Shown here: positions 51,112 through 60,503 of the stretch, piece by piece
Position numbering within the stretch: position 1 is the stretch's first letter
Layout: each line of letters starts with the position of its first letter
Assembly: GCA_029561455.1 (NCBI GenBank)
Contig: JAKQIY010000065.1
Coordinates: 273,501 to 337,500 of the forward strand
DNA from: a bacterium
GTDB taxonomy: Bacteria > Zhuqueibacterota > Zhuqueibacteria > Residuimicrobiales > Krinioviventaceae
Reading direction: 5' to 3'
Length of the DNA stretch: 64,000 bases
Position numbers and translations under genes: made by a program
The notes under the pieces: generated by a model
The model's database searches: none
What the model saw: only the letters and a program-made list of their open reading frames with translations
Told to the model about the DNA's origin: nothing

Positions 51112-51192
51112 CTTGCACCCCACTAATTATCACTGCCGATAAAATCCGGCTATATAGTTATTGTATAATCGGGATAATTCAGGGAATGGCTT

Positions 51193-51708
51193 TTACCGGT
51201 CGCGCGTTGACTTGTCATTTCCCCTGGCTTTATCATCCGTTGATTGTGTATCCTTGCGGCGTTCAAAATCACGGCGGTTATCGGTTTGTTCGGTTTGGGT
51301 TGTGTTTTCCGGGGTTTTTTTACTTAACCCGGACTGCGACGGCATCACCGGGATCGGGGTTATGGCGTCACTGCTATAACCGGGGGTTACACCCGGTAAA
51401 CGAGCCCCGGTCGGGTCTGCGGATTCAGTTGCATTGACCGGGAAAAAATCAAATTCATCCTGCCACCAGGCGGAATTGGTATAAAACTGCCAGTCGTAAT
51501 CATTTTCCACTGCAGCCGGTAATACAGAGCCAGCTTGCAGCGTCCCATCCGCATGACATTCCGAGCAACTGCCGGCAATGCCGCTATTACTCCGGTTTAT
51601 GCGTTTACCCTGCGAATCAACAAGCGGATGCGTAAAACTGGTGTAACACCCCGAAGTTAATGCAGCCCCTGCCAGTAAAAGGATGAAAATTTTCAGTTTG
51701 CTTTTCAT
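51193..51708 (-). CDS. Lipoprotein with one CxxCH haem c motif
   Basis: A 171-residue lipoprotein. The signal peptide ends in LTSGC (C21 lipid anchor), followed by CYTSFTHPLVDSQGKRI. A single c-type haem site, CSECH (48-52), comes early, then an acidic/aromatic stretch (DYDWQFYTNSAWWQDEFDFF). The last 60 residues are charged, polar and of low complexity (Arg/Asp/Lys/Thr). The opening CYTSFTHP resembles CYTRVGNP of the lipoprotein at 55792-56880, suggesting a shared lineage-specific type. Role unknown; a one-haem electron carrier anchored to a membrane is possible. The start is four bases from the stop of the barrel-protein gene upstream. Confidence 0.75.
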   Translation of the reverse strand: MKSKLKIFILLLAGAALTSGCYTSFTHPLVDSQGKRINRSNSGIAGSCSECHADGTLQAGSVLPAAVENDYDWQFYTNSAWWQDEFDFFPVNATESADPTGARLPGVTPGYSSDAITPIPVMPSQSGLSKKTPENTTQTEQTDNRRDFERRKDTQSTDDKARGNDKSTRDR

Positions 51709-51711
51709 AAC

Positions 51712-52575
51712 TTATCTTATTGTTCCATAATACACAAACTTTATAATTCTGTTTATATCGGTTACTTTATTTTCTTTTGCTGCCAAAATATTCTTGAAAT
51801 CAAATTCGATAAACATATAATCGGTAAATGCCCAGCGGACACCAGCGTTGAGATAGCCTTTGTCGTCATTGTTCTTTCTCATCAGGTCGTCATTAGCGGC
51901 AAAGTCATATTCAGCAATAAGCGCAATATCGCGACTCATCATGGCGTCCATTCCTATAAACACCGTAGGACTTTTATCCTCATCGTTATCTTCAAGACTG
52001 TAATTGATACCACCATGCAACCCCATTTTAAGCAAAGAGCTATAACCTTTGGAGACAACGCAGAAAAAACCTTTTGATTTGACCGAGTAACGTTCCGACA
52101 AAACCTGGGGCGCATGTTCCGAATCGGGCGAGGGTTCGATTTTATCCCAATAGGGGCCATACCCCTGCGAATCGAAACCTAAAACCAGCGCCGGCATTAC
52201 CAGGTCTTCCTCGAGCATGCGGTACATAAAATGAATTCCCGGGGCCTGGTTCCAATCAACATTACCGCTGCCGATAATATTGGCGCCGCCAAACGATATA
52301 CCAAACATAACTTTGTTAGAAATACCTACCGATAATGCTCCCAGGGCGCCGCCCTGTTCAAACAACCGGATGCTGGTATTAATATCGCCGCCCTGTAAAA
52401 TGCTGGCGGTCGGCGCATCGACAAGTTGCACAGGTTTGGAAAAATAAGAATCCGGATTTATCCCCGGCAAGCGTTTGCTGCCCAATAATGTTCGGTCATC
52501 TAACTGGCTTGCCGCCGGTTGACAAAATAACACCAGGAGTGCGGAAATAAGCAAAAATTTTATTGAATAATTCAT
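51712..52575 (-). CDS. Putative outer-membrane protein (beta-barrel)
   Basis: A 287-residue exported protein, signal peptide ending PAASQ. The mature part has alternating beta-strand patterns and Gly-rich turns (SVGISNKVMFGISFGGANII, MGLHGGINYSLEDNDEDKS, IALIAEYDFAANDDLM), and it ends with strands FIEFDFKNIL and IIKFVYYGTIR. It resembles YjbH-type or small-porin-like barrels in organisation, but I cannot name the family. It is co-directional with the haem lipoprotein gene that starts 4 bp after its stop, so the two are probably co-expressed. Confidence 0.75.
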   Translation of the reverse strand: MNYSIKFLLISALLVLFCQPAASQLDDRTLLGSKRLPGINPDSYFSKPVQLVDAPTASILQGGDINTSIRLFEQGGALGALSVGISNKVMFGISFGGANIIGSGNVDWNQAPGIHFMYRMLEEDLVMPALVLGFDSQGYGPYWDKIEPSPDSEHAPQVLSERYSVKSKGFFCVVSKGYSSLLKMGLHGGINYSLEDNDEDKSPTVFIGMDAMMSRDIALIAEYDFAANDDLMRKNNDDKGYLNAGVRWAFTDYMFIEFDFKNILAAKENKVTDINRIIKFVYYGTIR

Positions 52576-52676
52576 GTTATACCCGGTTATCAGGAGTGAT
52601 TTTTCTTTAATTTACTATAAACACCTGTTAATGTCAATATTATTAACGCCGGTTATTAAAAAATAATTCAAAAATT

Positions 52677-53273
52677 TTACAACACCACAAACACAGATAA
52701 ACCGACGGAAATAAGAAATATTGTCCGGGGATCATCAAATACCGGTCCGTTCGGCAGCATGTGGATTACTTGCGCATTAACGCGCAACAGGGCGGTCTTG
52801 CTGATTCCTGTACGCGTTCCCAGCCCCCCCGATATAACCGGACCTGAATAGGTTTTACCGGAAGGATCATCTTTTTGAGTAAAGCCGTCTATCCAGAAAC
52901 CGACCAGGCCGGTTGCATAGACGCCCGGCGCGGTTCCCAATTCCCGGCCCCGCTGCCGGCGTTGTAAATAATCATCGGGTACGACGTCAAAAATACGGTA
53001 TGAAAATCCGCCCATTAAAATTGAAGAAACGTTTACATCATCATGCTGAAAATTAACCCGTACCAGCGGCTGAAATTCCGTTGCCAGTTTTCTGCTCATG
53101 TAATAGCCAACCACCCATTGTAAATCCAGGTCGCTGCCGCTGCTATCTTTTTCGGAATAAGCACGGAAAGAAAACATGCCGCCCGTATCAACAGCGCCCT
53201 TGCGCTGGGCAAACAACAAATTACCGGCAAACAGTATAATTATTAAAAAAAGCATCAATGTACGCTTGAACAT
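52677..53273 (-). CDS. Putative outer-membrane beta-barrel protein, small
   Basis: A 198-residue exported protein (signal peptide ending LLFAQ). The mature part has an eight-strand-like pattern (LDLQWVVGYYMSRKLATEF, VSSILMGGFSYRIFDVV, VYATGLVGFWIDGFTQ, LLRVNAQVIHMLPNG) and ends in LSVFVVL. No family recognised. GGAGG precedes the ATG at 53273, ruling out a TTG six codons upstream. It is a single gene among other envelope genes on the same strand. Confidence 0.72.
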   Translation of the reverse strand: MFKRTLMLFLIIILFAGNLLFAQRKGAVDTGGMFSFRAYSEKDSSGSDLDLQWVVGYYMSRKLATEFQPLVRVNFQHDDVNVSSILMGGFSYRIFDVVPDDYLQRRQRGRELGTAPGVYATGLVGFWIDGFTQKDDPSGKTYSGPVISGGLGTRTGISKTALLRVNAQVIHMLPNGPVFDDPRTIFLISVGLSVFVVL

Positions 53274-53533
53274 ACTACCTCCACATACCAAACTTGTCCT
53301 AAATTCAGACGGCGTTATGAAATTACACTTGTAAATATATGCAATTTTACTGAATTAATCAAATTATGCAGAAATTAAAATGTTTTCGTTACCCTATCGC
53401 TCAGAGCTTGCCTGATGTTTGCCTGCAATATTTTAAAATATTAAATTTGCATATACCGGCGAACCAAATTTAAGTCAGAATCAACAACAGAATACCGGTT
53501 AAATCGATAATAGAATAAAGAGAGTATAGAAAA

Positions 53534-54310
53534 CTACAAATTTTGCAATTCATTCAGCCGGGTATTGAGCACATCGAGATAATGCAGTGACCGCTGCATA
53601 AACCGGGGATTCTTTAATGTTTTCATGCGCAATAAATATTCAGCTTCAATGATCTGCTTCATCAGGTCGTCTTTAAGTATGATCTTGAAAGGGCAATCCG
53701 GGTAACGTTCCCAGAAATCATCATACAGAACAAATGGGGCCGGTATTACATCCCAAAACTCGCGCCACTTTTTTGTCGAAGAGTCAGTCAGGGCAAGTTC
53801 AATGGTTTTATTTATTTTTACTTCATTATTCTTTTTAATATACTCGACCATACCGGAGTATTTTGTGTACAAACGCTGTAACAAGGTCTTACGTTTTTCC
53901 AGGTCTTTTTCTTCATCGATCTGTCTTTGAATATGCCGAACTTCGGAAAGCCATGAATTTTCATCAAAATCAATTTTCTGTAATTTATAACGCAGTTCCA
54001 GCCGGGTCCAGGAGCCAATGGGGTTATCATTATAAACGGCAGGTGCATATTCTACCTTGCGCGAAAAACTTACAGCGGCGCTGTCCAGATCCTCGCTGCC
54101 GGACGAGCGTAAAATATTTACTTCCAGCGGTTTTCCATCTTTATCGACAAAGACGCCCACCAGCACATCACCCTCAACTTTATTGAGTTGTGCGCTGAGT
54201 GGGTAATCCAATTCCCCATCAAAGAGCACTTTGGGCGCCTTGTAATCCCCTTTAGTTGTGGCGCAGCCGCAAATTAAACTGCATAACAGCAGGATGCCAT
54301 ACCGCGCCAC
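53534..54310 (-). CDS. Lipoprotein with N-terminal TonB-C-like domain and helical tail
   Basis: A 258-residue protein. The N-terminus has a signal peptide with lipobox LICGC (C16). Residues about 28-112 match a TonB C-terminal domain (LDYPLSAQLNKVEGDVLVGV, VDKDGKPLEVNILRSSGSED, FSRKVEYAPAVYNDNPIG). Residues 115-258 are helical and charged, with no known fold. In classical TonB this domain is at the C-terminus behind a membrane helix and Pro-rich linker; here it comes first behind a lipid anchor, so it cannot transmit proton-motive force the usual way. A GTG at 54310 is the listed start; an ATT at 54334 with GAGGG upstream would give a better signal peptide (KRRFGIIVARYGILLL). Confidence 0.72.
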   Translation of the reverse strand: MARYGILLLCSLICGCATTKGDYKAPKVLFDGELDYPLSAQLNKVEGDVLVGVFVDKDGKPLEVNILRSSGSEDLDSAAVSFSRKVEYAPAVYNDNPIGSWTRLELRYKLQKIDFDENSWLSEVRHIQRQIDEEKDLEKRKTLLQRLYTKYSGMVEYIKKNNEVKINKTIELALTDSSTKKWREFWDVIPAPFVLYDDFWERYPDCPFKIILKDDLMKQIIEAEYLLRMKTLKNPRFMQRSLHYLDVLNTRLNELQNL

Positions 54311-54347
54311 TATTATACCAAATCGTCTTTTAATATTACCCTCGCAA

Positions 54348-55745
54348 TCAGAATCTGATGGATAAGGTACCGACCAGTTTATTAAAAGTTACCTTTTCAA
54401 GAGTTGGAGAATATGTCAAATTATCGGTGGTTTCACGTTCCCAACTGCCATGCGTCAAGCCGAAATCAACCATCACCTGCTTGTCCAGCATCAGGCTGGC
54501 GCCGGCAGTCAGGTATTCCTTGTCCGGCGTTACATTTGTATACTTGTACGCCGAAGGATCGTTATAGTATCCCGCCCGCACCCGCGCCTTGATGACCGGC
54601 ACATACACTTCGGCGCCGAGTCTTATTCTGGTAACCGATTGCAGCTCTTTTTTGATTTTGCTGTTTATATCGGCCTTGCTGACACCATAACTGGGGGCGT
54701 CGGTCTTGAATTTAGCTTGCGTCCAGTCTTTGAACTCGACGCTGCCGGAAAGCAGTATATTGATCAGTTTGAATGAACCGCCGACCGCCAGGGCATAAGG
54801 CTCAACAAATTTGTATTTGATGCCTTCGCCGCTTTGTTCATCGACATATTGTTCATCAGCCAAATCATAGGTTTCGGTTATGGTTTGTGACCAGCTTTCA
54901 TTTATAGAATACTGCGTTGGGAAAACAACCGTGGCGCCGAGCCGGATTGCCCGGTTCATCTGGTACAATACGCCCATCTTTAAACTGGCGGCGCTGAAAT
55001 CGGAAACAATACTCTGGTCGAAAACCCAGTTATTCAGGTCCGACAAAATCCGGTAACCCAGCGAATCGTCATACGGGGGGGTATTATAATAATCATATAT
55101 ATCCGATTCAATGAATTTCAGATTGTAATCATCCTTGCCGCCGATAAAATTCAGCGAAGCGCCCAGCATGACATTTTTTTGTACTTCCAAAGCGCCGGAG
55201 AGGGTGAACTGATTCAAACTGCCCTCTTCGATAATAGATTCGTCCTGTTGCAAATCGCCATAAATATCTGTAGCATATTCATCACCCCAAATCGGCATAA
55301 CATTGTCGGCATACGCGGTATAATCCTTGTTAAAGCCGGTTATTTCCAGGGCGGTATCGAAATCCCTTATTTTATTATAGCCAACGCCAAATACCAGACT
55401 GCCCTGGTACGTGGGCACCGGGAACACAAACCCGATCGAATTAAGCCGCGTGAAACTGGTCTCGCCTTTCATGTCAGTCGCTAAAAAAGTTGCATTATTG
55501 GCATACTTGTTATGAGAAAAACCGATATTCATTTCCATACGGCGTAACTGTCCCAGGCCGGCGGGGTTCCAGTAGATTGCGGAATAATCATCGGCAACGC
55601 CGAGGAATGCGCCGCCCATACCCATTGCCCGCGCCCCGATACCGGTCTCTTCACCCAGGAAGAATATTTCCTCTTGGGCAAATAATGTTGTAACACCTGC
55701 CAGCGCTATCATTATCGTCAATATAAATAAACTCTTGCCTTGCAT
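54348..55745 (-). CDS. Outer-membrane protein, FadL/UPF0164/PorV-like
   Basis: A 465-residue outer-membrane barrel, signal peptide ending TTLFAQ. The N-terminal hatch reads GIGARAMGMGGAFLGVADDY and SAIYWNPAGLGQLRRMEM, diagnostic of the OmpP1/FadL and UPF0164 superfamily, which includes hydrophobic-compound channels and the PorV secretion partner. Many amphipathic strands follow, with RIRLGAEVYVPVIKARVRAG near the end and a terminal LVGTLSIRF carrying the C-terminal Phe. AAAGGAG precedes the ATG. The TonB-C lipoprotein gene follows 37 bp downstream. Transport substrate unknown. Confidence 0.85.
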   Translation of the reverse strand: MQGKSLFILTIMIALAGVTTLFAQEEIFFLGEETGIGARAMGMGGAFLGVADDYSAIYWNPAGLGQLRRMEMNIGFSHNKYANNATFLATDMKGETSFTRLNSIGFVFPVPTYQGSLVFGVGYNKIRDFDTALEITGFNKDYTAYADNVMPIWGDEYATDIYGDLQQDESIIEEGSLNQFTLSGALEVQKNVMLGASLNFIGGKDDYNLKFIESDIYDYYNTPPYDDSLGYRILSDLNNWVFDQSIVSDFSAASLKMGVLYQMNRAIRLGATVVFPTQYSINESWSQTITETYDLADEQYVDEQSGEGIKYKFVEPYALAVGGSFKLINILLSGSVEFKDWTQAKFKTDAPSYGVSKADINSKIKKELQSVTRIRLGAEVYVPVIKARVRAGYYNDPSAYKYTNVTPDKEYLTAGASLMLDKQVMVDFGLTHGSWERETTDNLTYSPTLEKVTFNKLVGTLSIRF

Positions 55746-55791
55746 TTATTTCTCCTTTCATCCCTGTTCGGCAGAACCGGTTATTTTTTTA

Positions 55792-56880
55792 CTATCTTTT
55801 TCTTCCGTTGCTTGAACTGCTGCCTGACGATTTGCTGCCGGAAGAGGAACTTCTGCCGCTCGATGAACTGCTGCCCGACGAACTGCCGCTGCTTTTGTTA
55901 CCGCTATAACTGGAGCCGCTGCTTGAGCTTCCGGAATTGCCGGAAGAACGATTGGATGAACTGCTCGAACGCGGCGTATATGACGGACTGCTACTGCGGG
56001 TGCGTCTTTCCACAGTTCTGGAGCGCGACTCGGAGCTGCTGCTGCCGGAATTGCTTTTGGGTCTGGACACCGACTGCCCGGATTCACTGCCTGAACTACC
56101 CTGACTTGGAGTTTTCACAGTTGAGCGACGTACGGTAGACGGGGTGTCCGAGACGCCAGTTCGGCTGCGGCTGGAAGAAACCTCGCCGGAGCGCGTGGTG
56201 CGGGCGACCGGCTGCCGGATCGATCCGGTTGCGGTATTGTCGTTATTTGTTCTGATCGCTGCCGGTGTTGTTACATTACCGGTTCTGGACGCGCGCGTCG
56301 TCGTTCTGCGGCTGATATTTGTCGACCGGTCGCTGCCGGTATCCATACGGCGCACCGAATTGGGTGGATTTGTGACCAATGTTCTCCTGGAAAAATCGCG
56401 TCTTACCGCCGGTGTATTGTCATGAGAGGAACCTTGTCCGTAATAATAATGCGGGTAATACGAGTTGTGATAATAATGGTGTCCTCCCCAATAGGAAACC
56501 GGCGCCCAGTAATACGGGTCGCGCCAGCCGTAATAATCATAGCCATACCAGGGATCCCAGCGATGATGATACCGCCACCAGTAATAATCGGAACTATAAT
56601 AAAACGGATCATACCGCCAACTATTCCAATAATAGGGATCTGCAAAACCACCGGTTACATAAACATCGTGATCATACTGATGATACACAACCTGGTAATT
56701 TGCCGATTCATCACTATCCTCATATTGCTCTTCGCTATTTTCATCATACTCGGTATAATAATCATCCTGAGCTGTCGTTTGTAAATTGGGGTTTCCCACA
56801 CGGGTATAACACCCGGCGAGCAGGGCAACAAAAAACAAGCTGCCTGCAATCAATATGAATCTTTTCTTATATAACATCAT
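55792..56880 (-). CDS. Lipoprotein with Tyr/Trp/His-rich and Ser-rich low-complexity regions
   Basis: A 362-residue lipoprotein (lipobox LLAGC, C24). Three zones follow: an acidic stretch (about 38-60), a strikingly aromatic/His-rich zone about residues 78-150 (YYWNSWRYDPFYYSSDYYWW and similar), and a long Ser/Thr/Arg/Gly zone to the C-terminus made of RSS, SGS and SSS tracts. No catalytic motif. The opening CYTRVGNP resembles the haem lipoprotein at 51193. It may be an envelope or surface component; the reading frame stays open despite low complexity and has a strong GGAGG box, so it is a real gene. Confidence 0.75.
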   Translation of the reverse strand: MMLYKKRFILIAGSLFFVALLAGCYTRVGNPNLQTTAQDDYYTEYDENSEEQYEDSDESANYQVVYHQYDHDVYVTGGFADPYYWNSWRYDPFYYSSDYYWWRYHHRWDPWYGYDYYGWRDPYYWAPVSYWGGHHYYHNSYYPHYYYGQGSSHDNTPAVRRDFSRRTLVTNPPNSVRRMDTGSDRSTNISRRTTTRASRTGNVTTPAAIRTNNDNTATGSIRQPVARTTRSGEVSSSRSRTGVSDTPSTVRRSTVKTPSQGSSGSESGQSVSRPKSNSGSSSSESRSRTVERRTRSSSPSYTPRSSSSSNRSSGNSGSSSSGSSYSGNKSSGSSSGSSSSSGRSSSSGSKSSGSSSSNGRKR

Positions 56881-57089
56881 GACCGCCTCCTTCTATAAAA
56901 GCGTCCGGTATATATAATGTAGTGCTATTAATTCTGATATATACCGGTCTGTTGTAACAATATACTAATCGGGTCTTAATCAAGCAATATTTAATTTTAT
57001 CCTTCTGTGCCGTTAAACTGTTGCTTCTTTGTCTATTGGACGTATTCTGTATTGTTTTTGTTTACATGAGCAATTAAATTTCATCATGG

Positions 57090-57731
57090 TTATGGCGATT
57101 GTTTAAAACTGTAAACACAACTGGTCCACATTTCTATATTGCGGTTGTCGGATCGCGCCGGAATATAAGTGCTCTTGTAGGCAGCAGCTACAGCCAGTTC
57201 ACGGCATTCCTCGCTGCCGGTGGTATTTCCGGCCATTACTACATCTACCACCCGTCCGTTTTCATCCACCTTGAGCAGTAACTTGACGCTTCCTTCAACA
57301 CGTTTTTTTTGTAACTCTTCAGGATACTCCGGCAGTGTTTGCATCAATGGGCGCGGCGGAATGGTATCGGCCTTGCCAATGGTCAACCCGCTTCTGCCAA
57401 AAGGTGAATCGCCCAAAGTCCATCGCACATTCGTCTCATCAATAGTATCATCTTCGGGATAGACTTCGTCCGACGGCACCGGAATTACCGGCCGTGAAGG
57501 CGCAGGATTACCATGCCGCAGCCGCTGTTCGGTCGCCGGAATATCTTCAACTTTTATACTGATTTTTACTGCGGCAAGTTCCGGTTGCTTATTAACGAAA
57601 CGTTTGGGGATTATTTGCAGGGTAAAAATTATTAACAAAAGGGTAAAAACAAGCGCTCTCTCGACATGAACCCGGTGGGCAAATTGATAAAGTTTTTCTC
57701 TGGTGCTCATAAAAGGCAAAGCGGCAGTCAT
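57090..57731 (-). CDS. TonB-like energy-transducer protein
   Basis: A 213-residue protein. Residues about 28-42 form one membrane helix (ALVFTLLLIIFTLQIIP), followed by a Pro-rich periplasmic linker (NPAPSRPVIPVPSDEVYPED) and a TonB C-terminal domain at about 125-210 (LPEYPEELQKKRVEGSVKLL, LKVDENGRVVDVVMAGNTTG). This is the normal TonB order, with the Y-P-E-x-A/L-type motif. ExbB/ExbD genes are not adjacent. Start is uncertain: ATG 57731 is kept, and MSTREKLY seven codons later is also reasonable; neither has a strong box. Confidence 0.82.
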   Translation of the reverse strand: MTAALPFMSTREKLYQFAHRVHVERALVFTLLLIIFTLQIIPKRFVNKQPELAAVKISIKVEDIPATEQRLRHGNPAPSRPVIPVPSDEVYPEDDTIDETNVRWTLGDSPFGRSGLTIGKADTIPPRPLMQTLPEYPEELQKKRVEGSVKLLLKVDENGRVVDVVMAGNTTGSEECRELAVAAAYKSTYIPARSDNRNIEMWTSCVYSFKQSP

Positions 57732-57896
57732 GGGGATACGGACCGCCGGGCTTCTTTCACTATTATTTATTCAGCATTATAACATATCATTTGAAAATAA
57801 ATCTGAAAAATGAGTATTACTTTCTGAACCTGAAAACCATACAATTGTGAGAGCTCTTATAATATGCAGTCCATTCTATCCGGGTTTAGTCACACC

Positions 57897-58652
57897 TCAG
57901 ATAATTTCAACAGCGCCGGCGCGAATCCAGCCAATATTACCGTCCGCCAGCTTTATTTCAAGATAATCGCCGCTTTGTTCGGAAACCACTACCTTGACGC
58001 CTTCATGCAATGTAAAAATAATTGTATCACCTTGTGACGGCGAACTGGTGGCGTCTACTTTGTCGACGATCACGATTCCATGCTTTACATGGATATCCGA
58101 ATTGACTCTTTGCAGGAATAACAAACTGGTAAACAGTAGCAGGACTAGTACAGGAATAGCGGCAATTTTGGCAACTTTTTTCACAACCATAGACCGGGAT
58201 AAAATTCTTACAATAACAAACACAATAAACAGTACATAAAATACCAGCGTAATATAACCCAGGTCGCGTATATTGAAAAGACCGGCCAGCTTATTCCAGA
58301 AACGCACATAAAACAATTGCGGCGGTTCATTGATCTTGTCGACAATCCGCAGTTGGGCGATGTCCAGGTTATATTGAATATCAGGGTCGCGGGAATCCAG
58401 TCGTTTGGCGCGTTCATAATTGAGTATACTGCGCCCGACCTGTCCGGTTTTATAATAACTGTTACCCAGATTATAATACAATTCAGCGCTCATATACCCC
58501 GTATGCAGCGCCAATTCATAGTATTCCACAGCTTTATTATAATCGCCGCTTTGATAAAACTCATTGCCCTTGTTAAAATCTGTAACCGCTTTTCCAACTT
58601 CAGCTTTGGGAGCCAGTAACAGAAAAATCCATGCAATCGTTGCTATTTTCAT
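57897..58652 (-). CDS. batE: BatE: TPR and SH3-like membrane protein
   Basis: A 251-residue protein. After a signal/anchor, two to three tetratricopeptide repeats (NKGNEFYQSGDYNKAVEYYE, AELYYNLGNSYYKTGQVGRS) occupy residues 25-95. Two hydrophobic helices follow (LVFYVLFIVFVIVRIL; AIPVLVLLLFTSLLFL), then a C-terminal SH3-like domain (TLHEGVKVVVSEQSGDYLEI, GWIRAGAVEII). This order is that of BatE in the Bacteroides aerotolerance (Bat) operon. It is the last bat gene and abuts batD. Confidence 0.9.
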   Translation of the reverse strand: MKIATIAWIFLLLAPKAEVGKAVTDFNKGNEFYQSGDYNKAVEYYELALHTGYMSAELYYNLGNSYYKTGQVGRSILNYERAKRLDSRDPDIQYNLDIAQLRIVDKINEPPQLFYVRFWNKLAGLFNIRDLGYITLVFYVLFIVFVIVRILSRSMVVKKVAKIAAIPVLVLLLFTSLLFLQRVNSDIHVKHGIVIVDKVDATSSPSQGDTIIFTLHEGVKVVVSEQSGDYLEIKLADGNIGWIRAGAVEII

Positions 58653-58653
58653 A

Positions 58654-60495
58654 TTACAATGCTTTTTCCAGGTTGATAATTGCTTCTTTGGCTTTTTTGA
58701 ACATGTCCTGCATCTGCTCCCGGCTCATATCGGCTGGAGCAAAACGCTGAAAATCACATACTTGCAGTAATTCCTTATACTCTTGAATCAGAGAATCATC
58801 AAGCTGCCGTTTTTTCAACAATTCTTCCAGTTCATCGCTGATGATACCGGCCTGGGCGAGGTTGAGCTTGTCTGCCGCAAACCCCAGCAAAGCGTGGGAT
58901 ATTTCAGCGAAAAATTCTTTTTGTGTATTTTCGTCCAGTAAACTTTTAGCGCGGGCCAGTTTTTTCATAGCCATAGTGTTGGCGCGGCGGCTGCGTGCAT
59001 AAGCAACATTGGCGCTCAGTTTGGTTAAATGACGATTATAACCCACCGCCCCGGCCAGCGCCAGCAGCGGCAATAAAATAGCGGCAAAAAATAAAAACTG
59101 GTTGTAAAATTTAAAACTGCCGGGGATCAAATTCCGGGTCGTCAATTTGATGAACCGTATGTCCTGCCCCACCAGCCGCACCTCTTCCTTGCTCAGACCG
59201 GAGCCCATAGATACCAGTTCGTCGCTTCCCTTTTCTACTGTTAATACAAATTCCGGGGTGGTCAGGGTTTTGTAAACTTTGCCATAAGGATCAAAATAAC
59301 TAAACTCAACAGGCCTGATGCGCTGCTCGCCAGGGAAACGGGGCACCAGCACATATTCAAACGTTTTATTGCCGCTAACGCCATCATTGTTGCGAACAAT
59401 ATTTTCGGTAGTTTTGGGATCGTATTGCTGAAAGTCCGCAGGGATTACCAAATCCGGTTTGGGGATGATCTTGATGTTACCGGTTCCGGCGATCTTGATC
59501 CTTAAAGTAACAGCTTCGTTGGTTTTTACATGGCTTTTATCCATAGCTGCATCCATATCGAAACGCCCGACGCATCCGGAGAAGTTGGCCGGCTTACCCT
59601 CTAGCGGCAATGGCAGCACATTGATCTCCAGGGGTTGTGAAAATATAGATTTTCGTACAGTGCGGGAGAAAAACGGGTCGTCAAAAAAACTGTCGAATAT
59701 ATCATTACTGCGCTTTTGCGTAGAAACACGAATATTGCAATCTATACCCAATGAACCGATGGTTTTTTTACCGGGAGAAGCCGGGAAAAGGATGGTCTTT
59801 TTAATATCGGCCAGAACGAACTTTTTGCCATTAATCGTCTCTTCCCACACCGGTGGCTGATTGCCGATTTCTATTTCTTCCGCCCAAAAACCGACCGACT
59901 CGGGTAGTTTGTTAATGCCATAATTAGTTAAATTAACCTTGGCGCTTTTGTAAATGCGAAATGAAACTACCACCGGCTCATTCTGGTAAACGGTGCGTTT
60001 GGCCGGTATCGCTTTGATGAATAAATCTTCACCGGTGTCCACTTCGGAACCCGGTGTGGGCGCCGGGGTGGCCGGAGTCGCCGGAGCCCCTGAATTGATC
60101 ACTGTTATCGTTACCGGCTCGGATGCCGCTTCATTATTTTTATAACTGATCTTGATCGACGGTATGGTACACGTGCCTTCCATTGCGGCGATATAAAAAT
60201 AAACCTGTGATTTGGTAACCGACATTCTGCCATTAATGAACTGAATATTTTGGGAATTGCCGCCGCTGCCGGCCAGCTTCAAATAATCACCCAAATCCGG
60301 CGGAGCGGGATAATCCACCTTGTTGGCGCCTTCGCCGGATAGTTCAATGGTAAGCATTAACTGCTGGTTAACGGCAACGGTTGTCCGGTCGACTACTGCA
60401 CGGATGGACAACGGTTCCTGCGCCGGCAAAACACCGCTAAACATAAATATAAACAGAACTGTAATAAAATATATTTGATGATTCCTGTTTTTCAT
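58654..60495 (-). CDS. batD: BatD: large membrane-anchored periplasmic protein
   Basis: A 613-residue protein of the BatD/oxygen-tolerance family. A signal peptide (ending LPAQ) is followed by repeated immunoglobulin-like beta domains (IRAVVDRTTVAVNQQLMLTI, FIKAIPAKRTVYQNEPVVVS, MDKSHVKTNEAVTLRIKIAG) and a hydrophobic helix near residue 465 (FFAAILLPLLALAGAVGYN). The final 130 residues are helical and cytoplasmic. These features match BatD, thought to act with BatA/BatB and chaperone-like partners in the envelope. The ATG at 60495 is used; it overlaps nothing and sits 9 bp from the batC stop. Confidence 0.9.
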   Translation of the reverse strand: MKNRNHQIYFITVLFIFMFSGVLPAQEPLSIRAVVDRTTVAVNQQLMLTIELSGEGANKVDYPAPPDLGDYLKLAGSGGNSQNIQFINGRMSVTKSQVYFYIAAMEGTCTIPSIKISYKNNEAASEPVTITVINSGAPATPATPAPTPGSEVDTGEDLFIKAIPAKRTVYQNEPVVVSFRIYKSAKVNLTNYGINKLPESVGFWAEEIEIGNQPPVWEETINGKKFVLADIKKTILFPASPGKKTIGSLGIDCNIRVSTQKRSNDIFDSFFDDPFFSRTVRKSIFSQPLEINVLPLPLEGKPANFSGCVGRFDMDAAMDKSHVKTNEAVTLRIKIAGTGNIKIIPKPDLVIPADFQQYDPKTTENIVRNNDGVSGNKTFEYVLVPRFPGEQRIRPVEFSYFDPYGKVYKTLTTPEFVLTVEKGSDELVSMGSGLSKEEVRLVGQDIRFIKLTTRNLIPGSFKFYNQFLFFAAILLPLLALAGAVGYNRHLTKLSANVAYARSRRANTMAMKKLARAKSLLDENTQKEFFAEISHALLGFAADKLNLAQAGIISDELEELLKKRQLDDSLIQEYKELLQVCDFQRFAPADMSREQMQDMFKKAKEAIINLEKAL

Positions 60496-60503
60496 AACCC
60501 TGA

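Noticed and set aside
55740-56784. Several long plus-strand frames antisense to the serine-rich lipoprotein gene
   Set aside because: They are by-products of the biased Ser/Tyr/Arg codons of the real minus-strand gene, which has a signal peptide, lipobox and strong ribosome-binding site.
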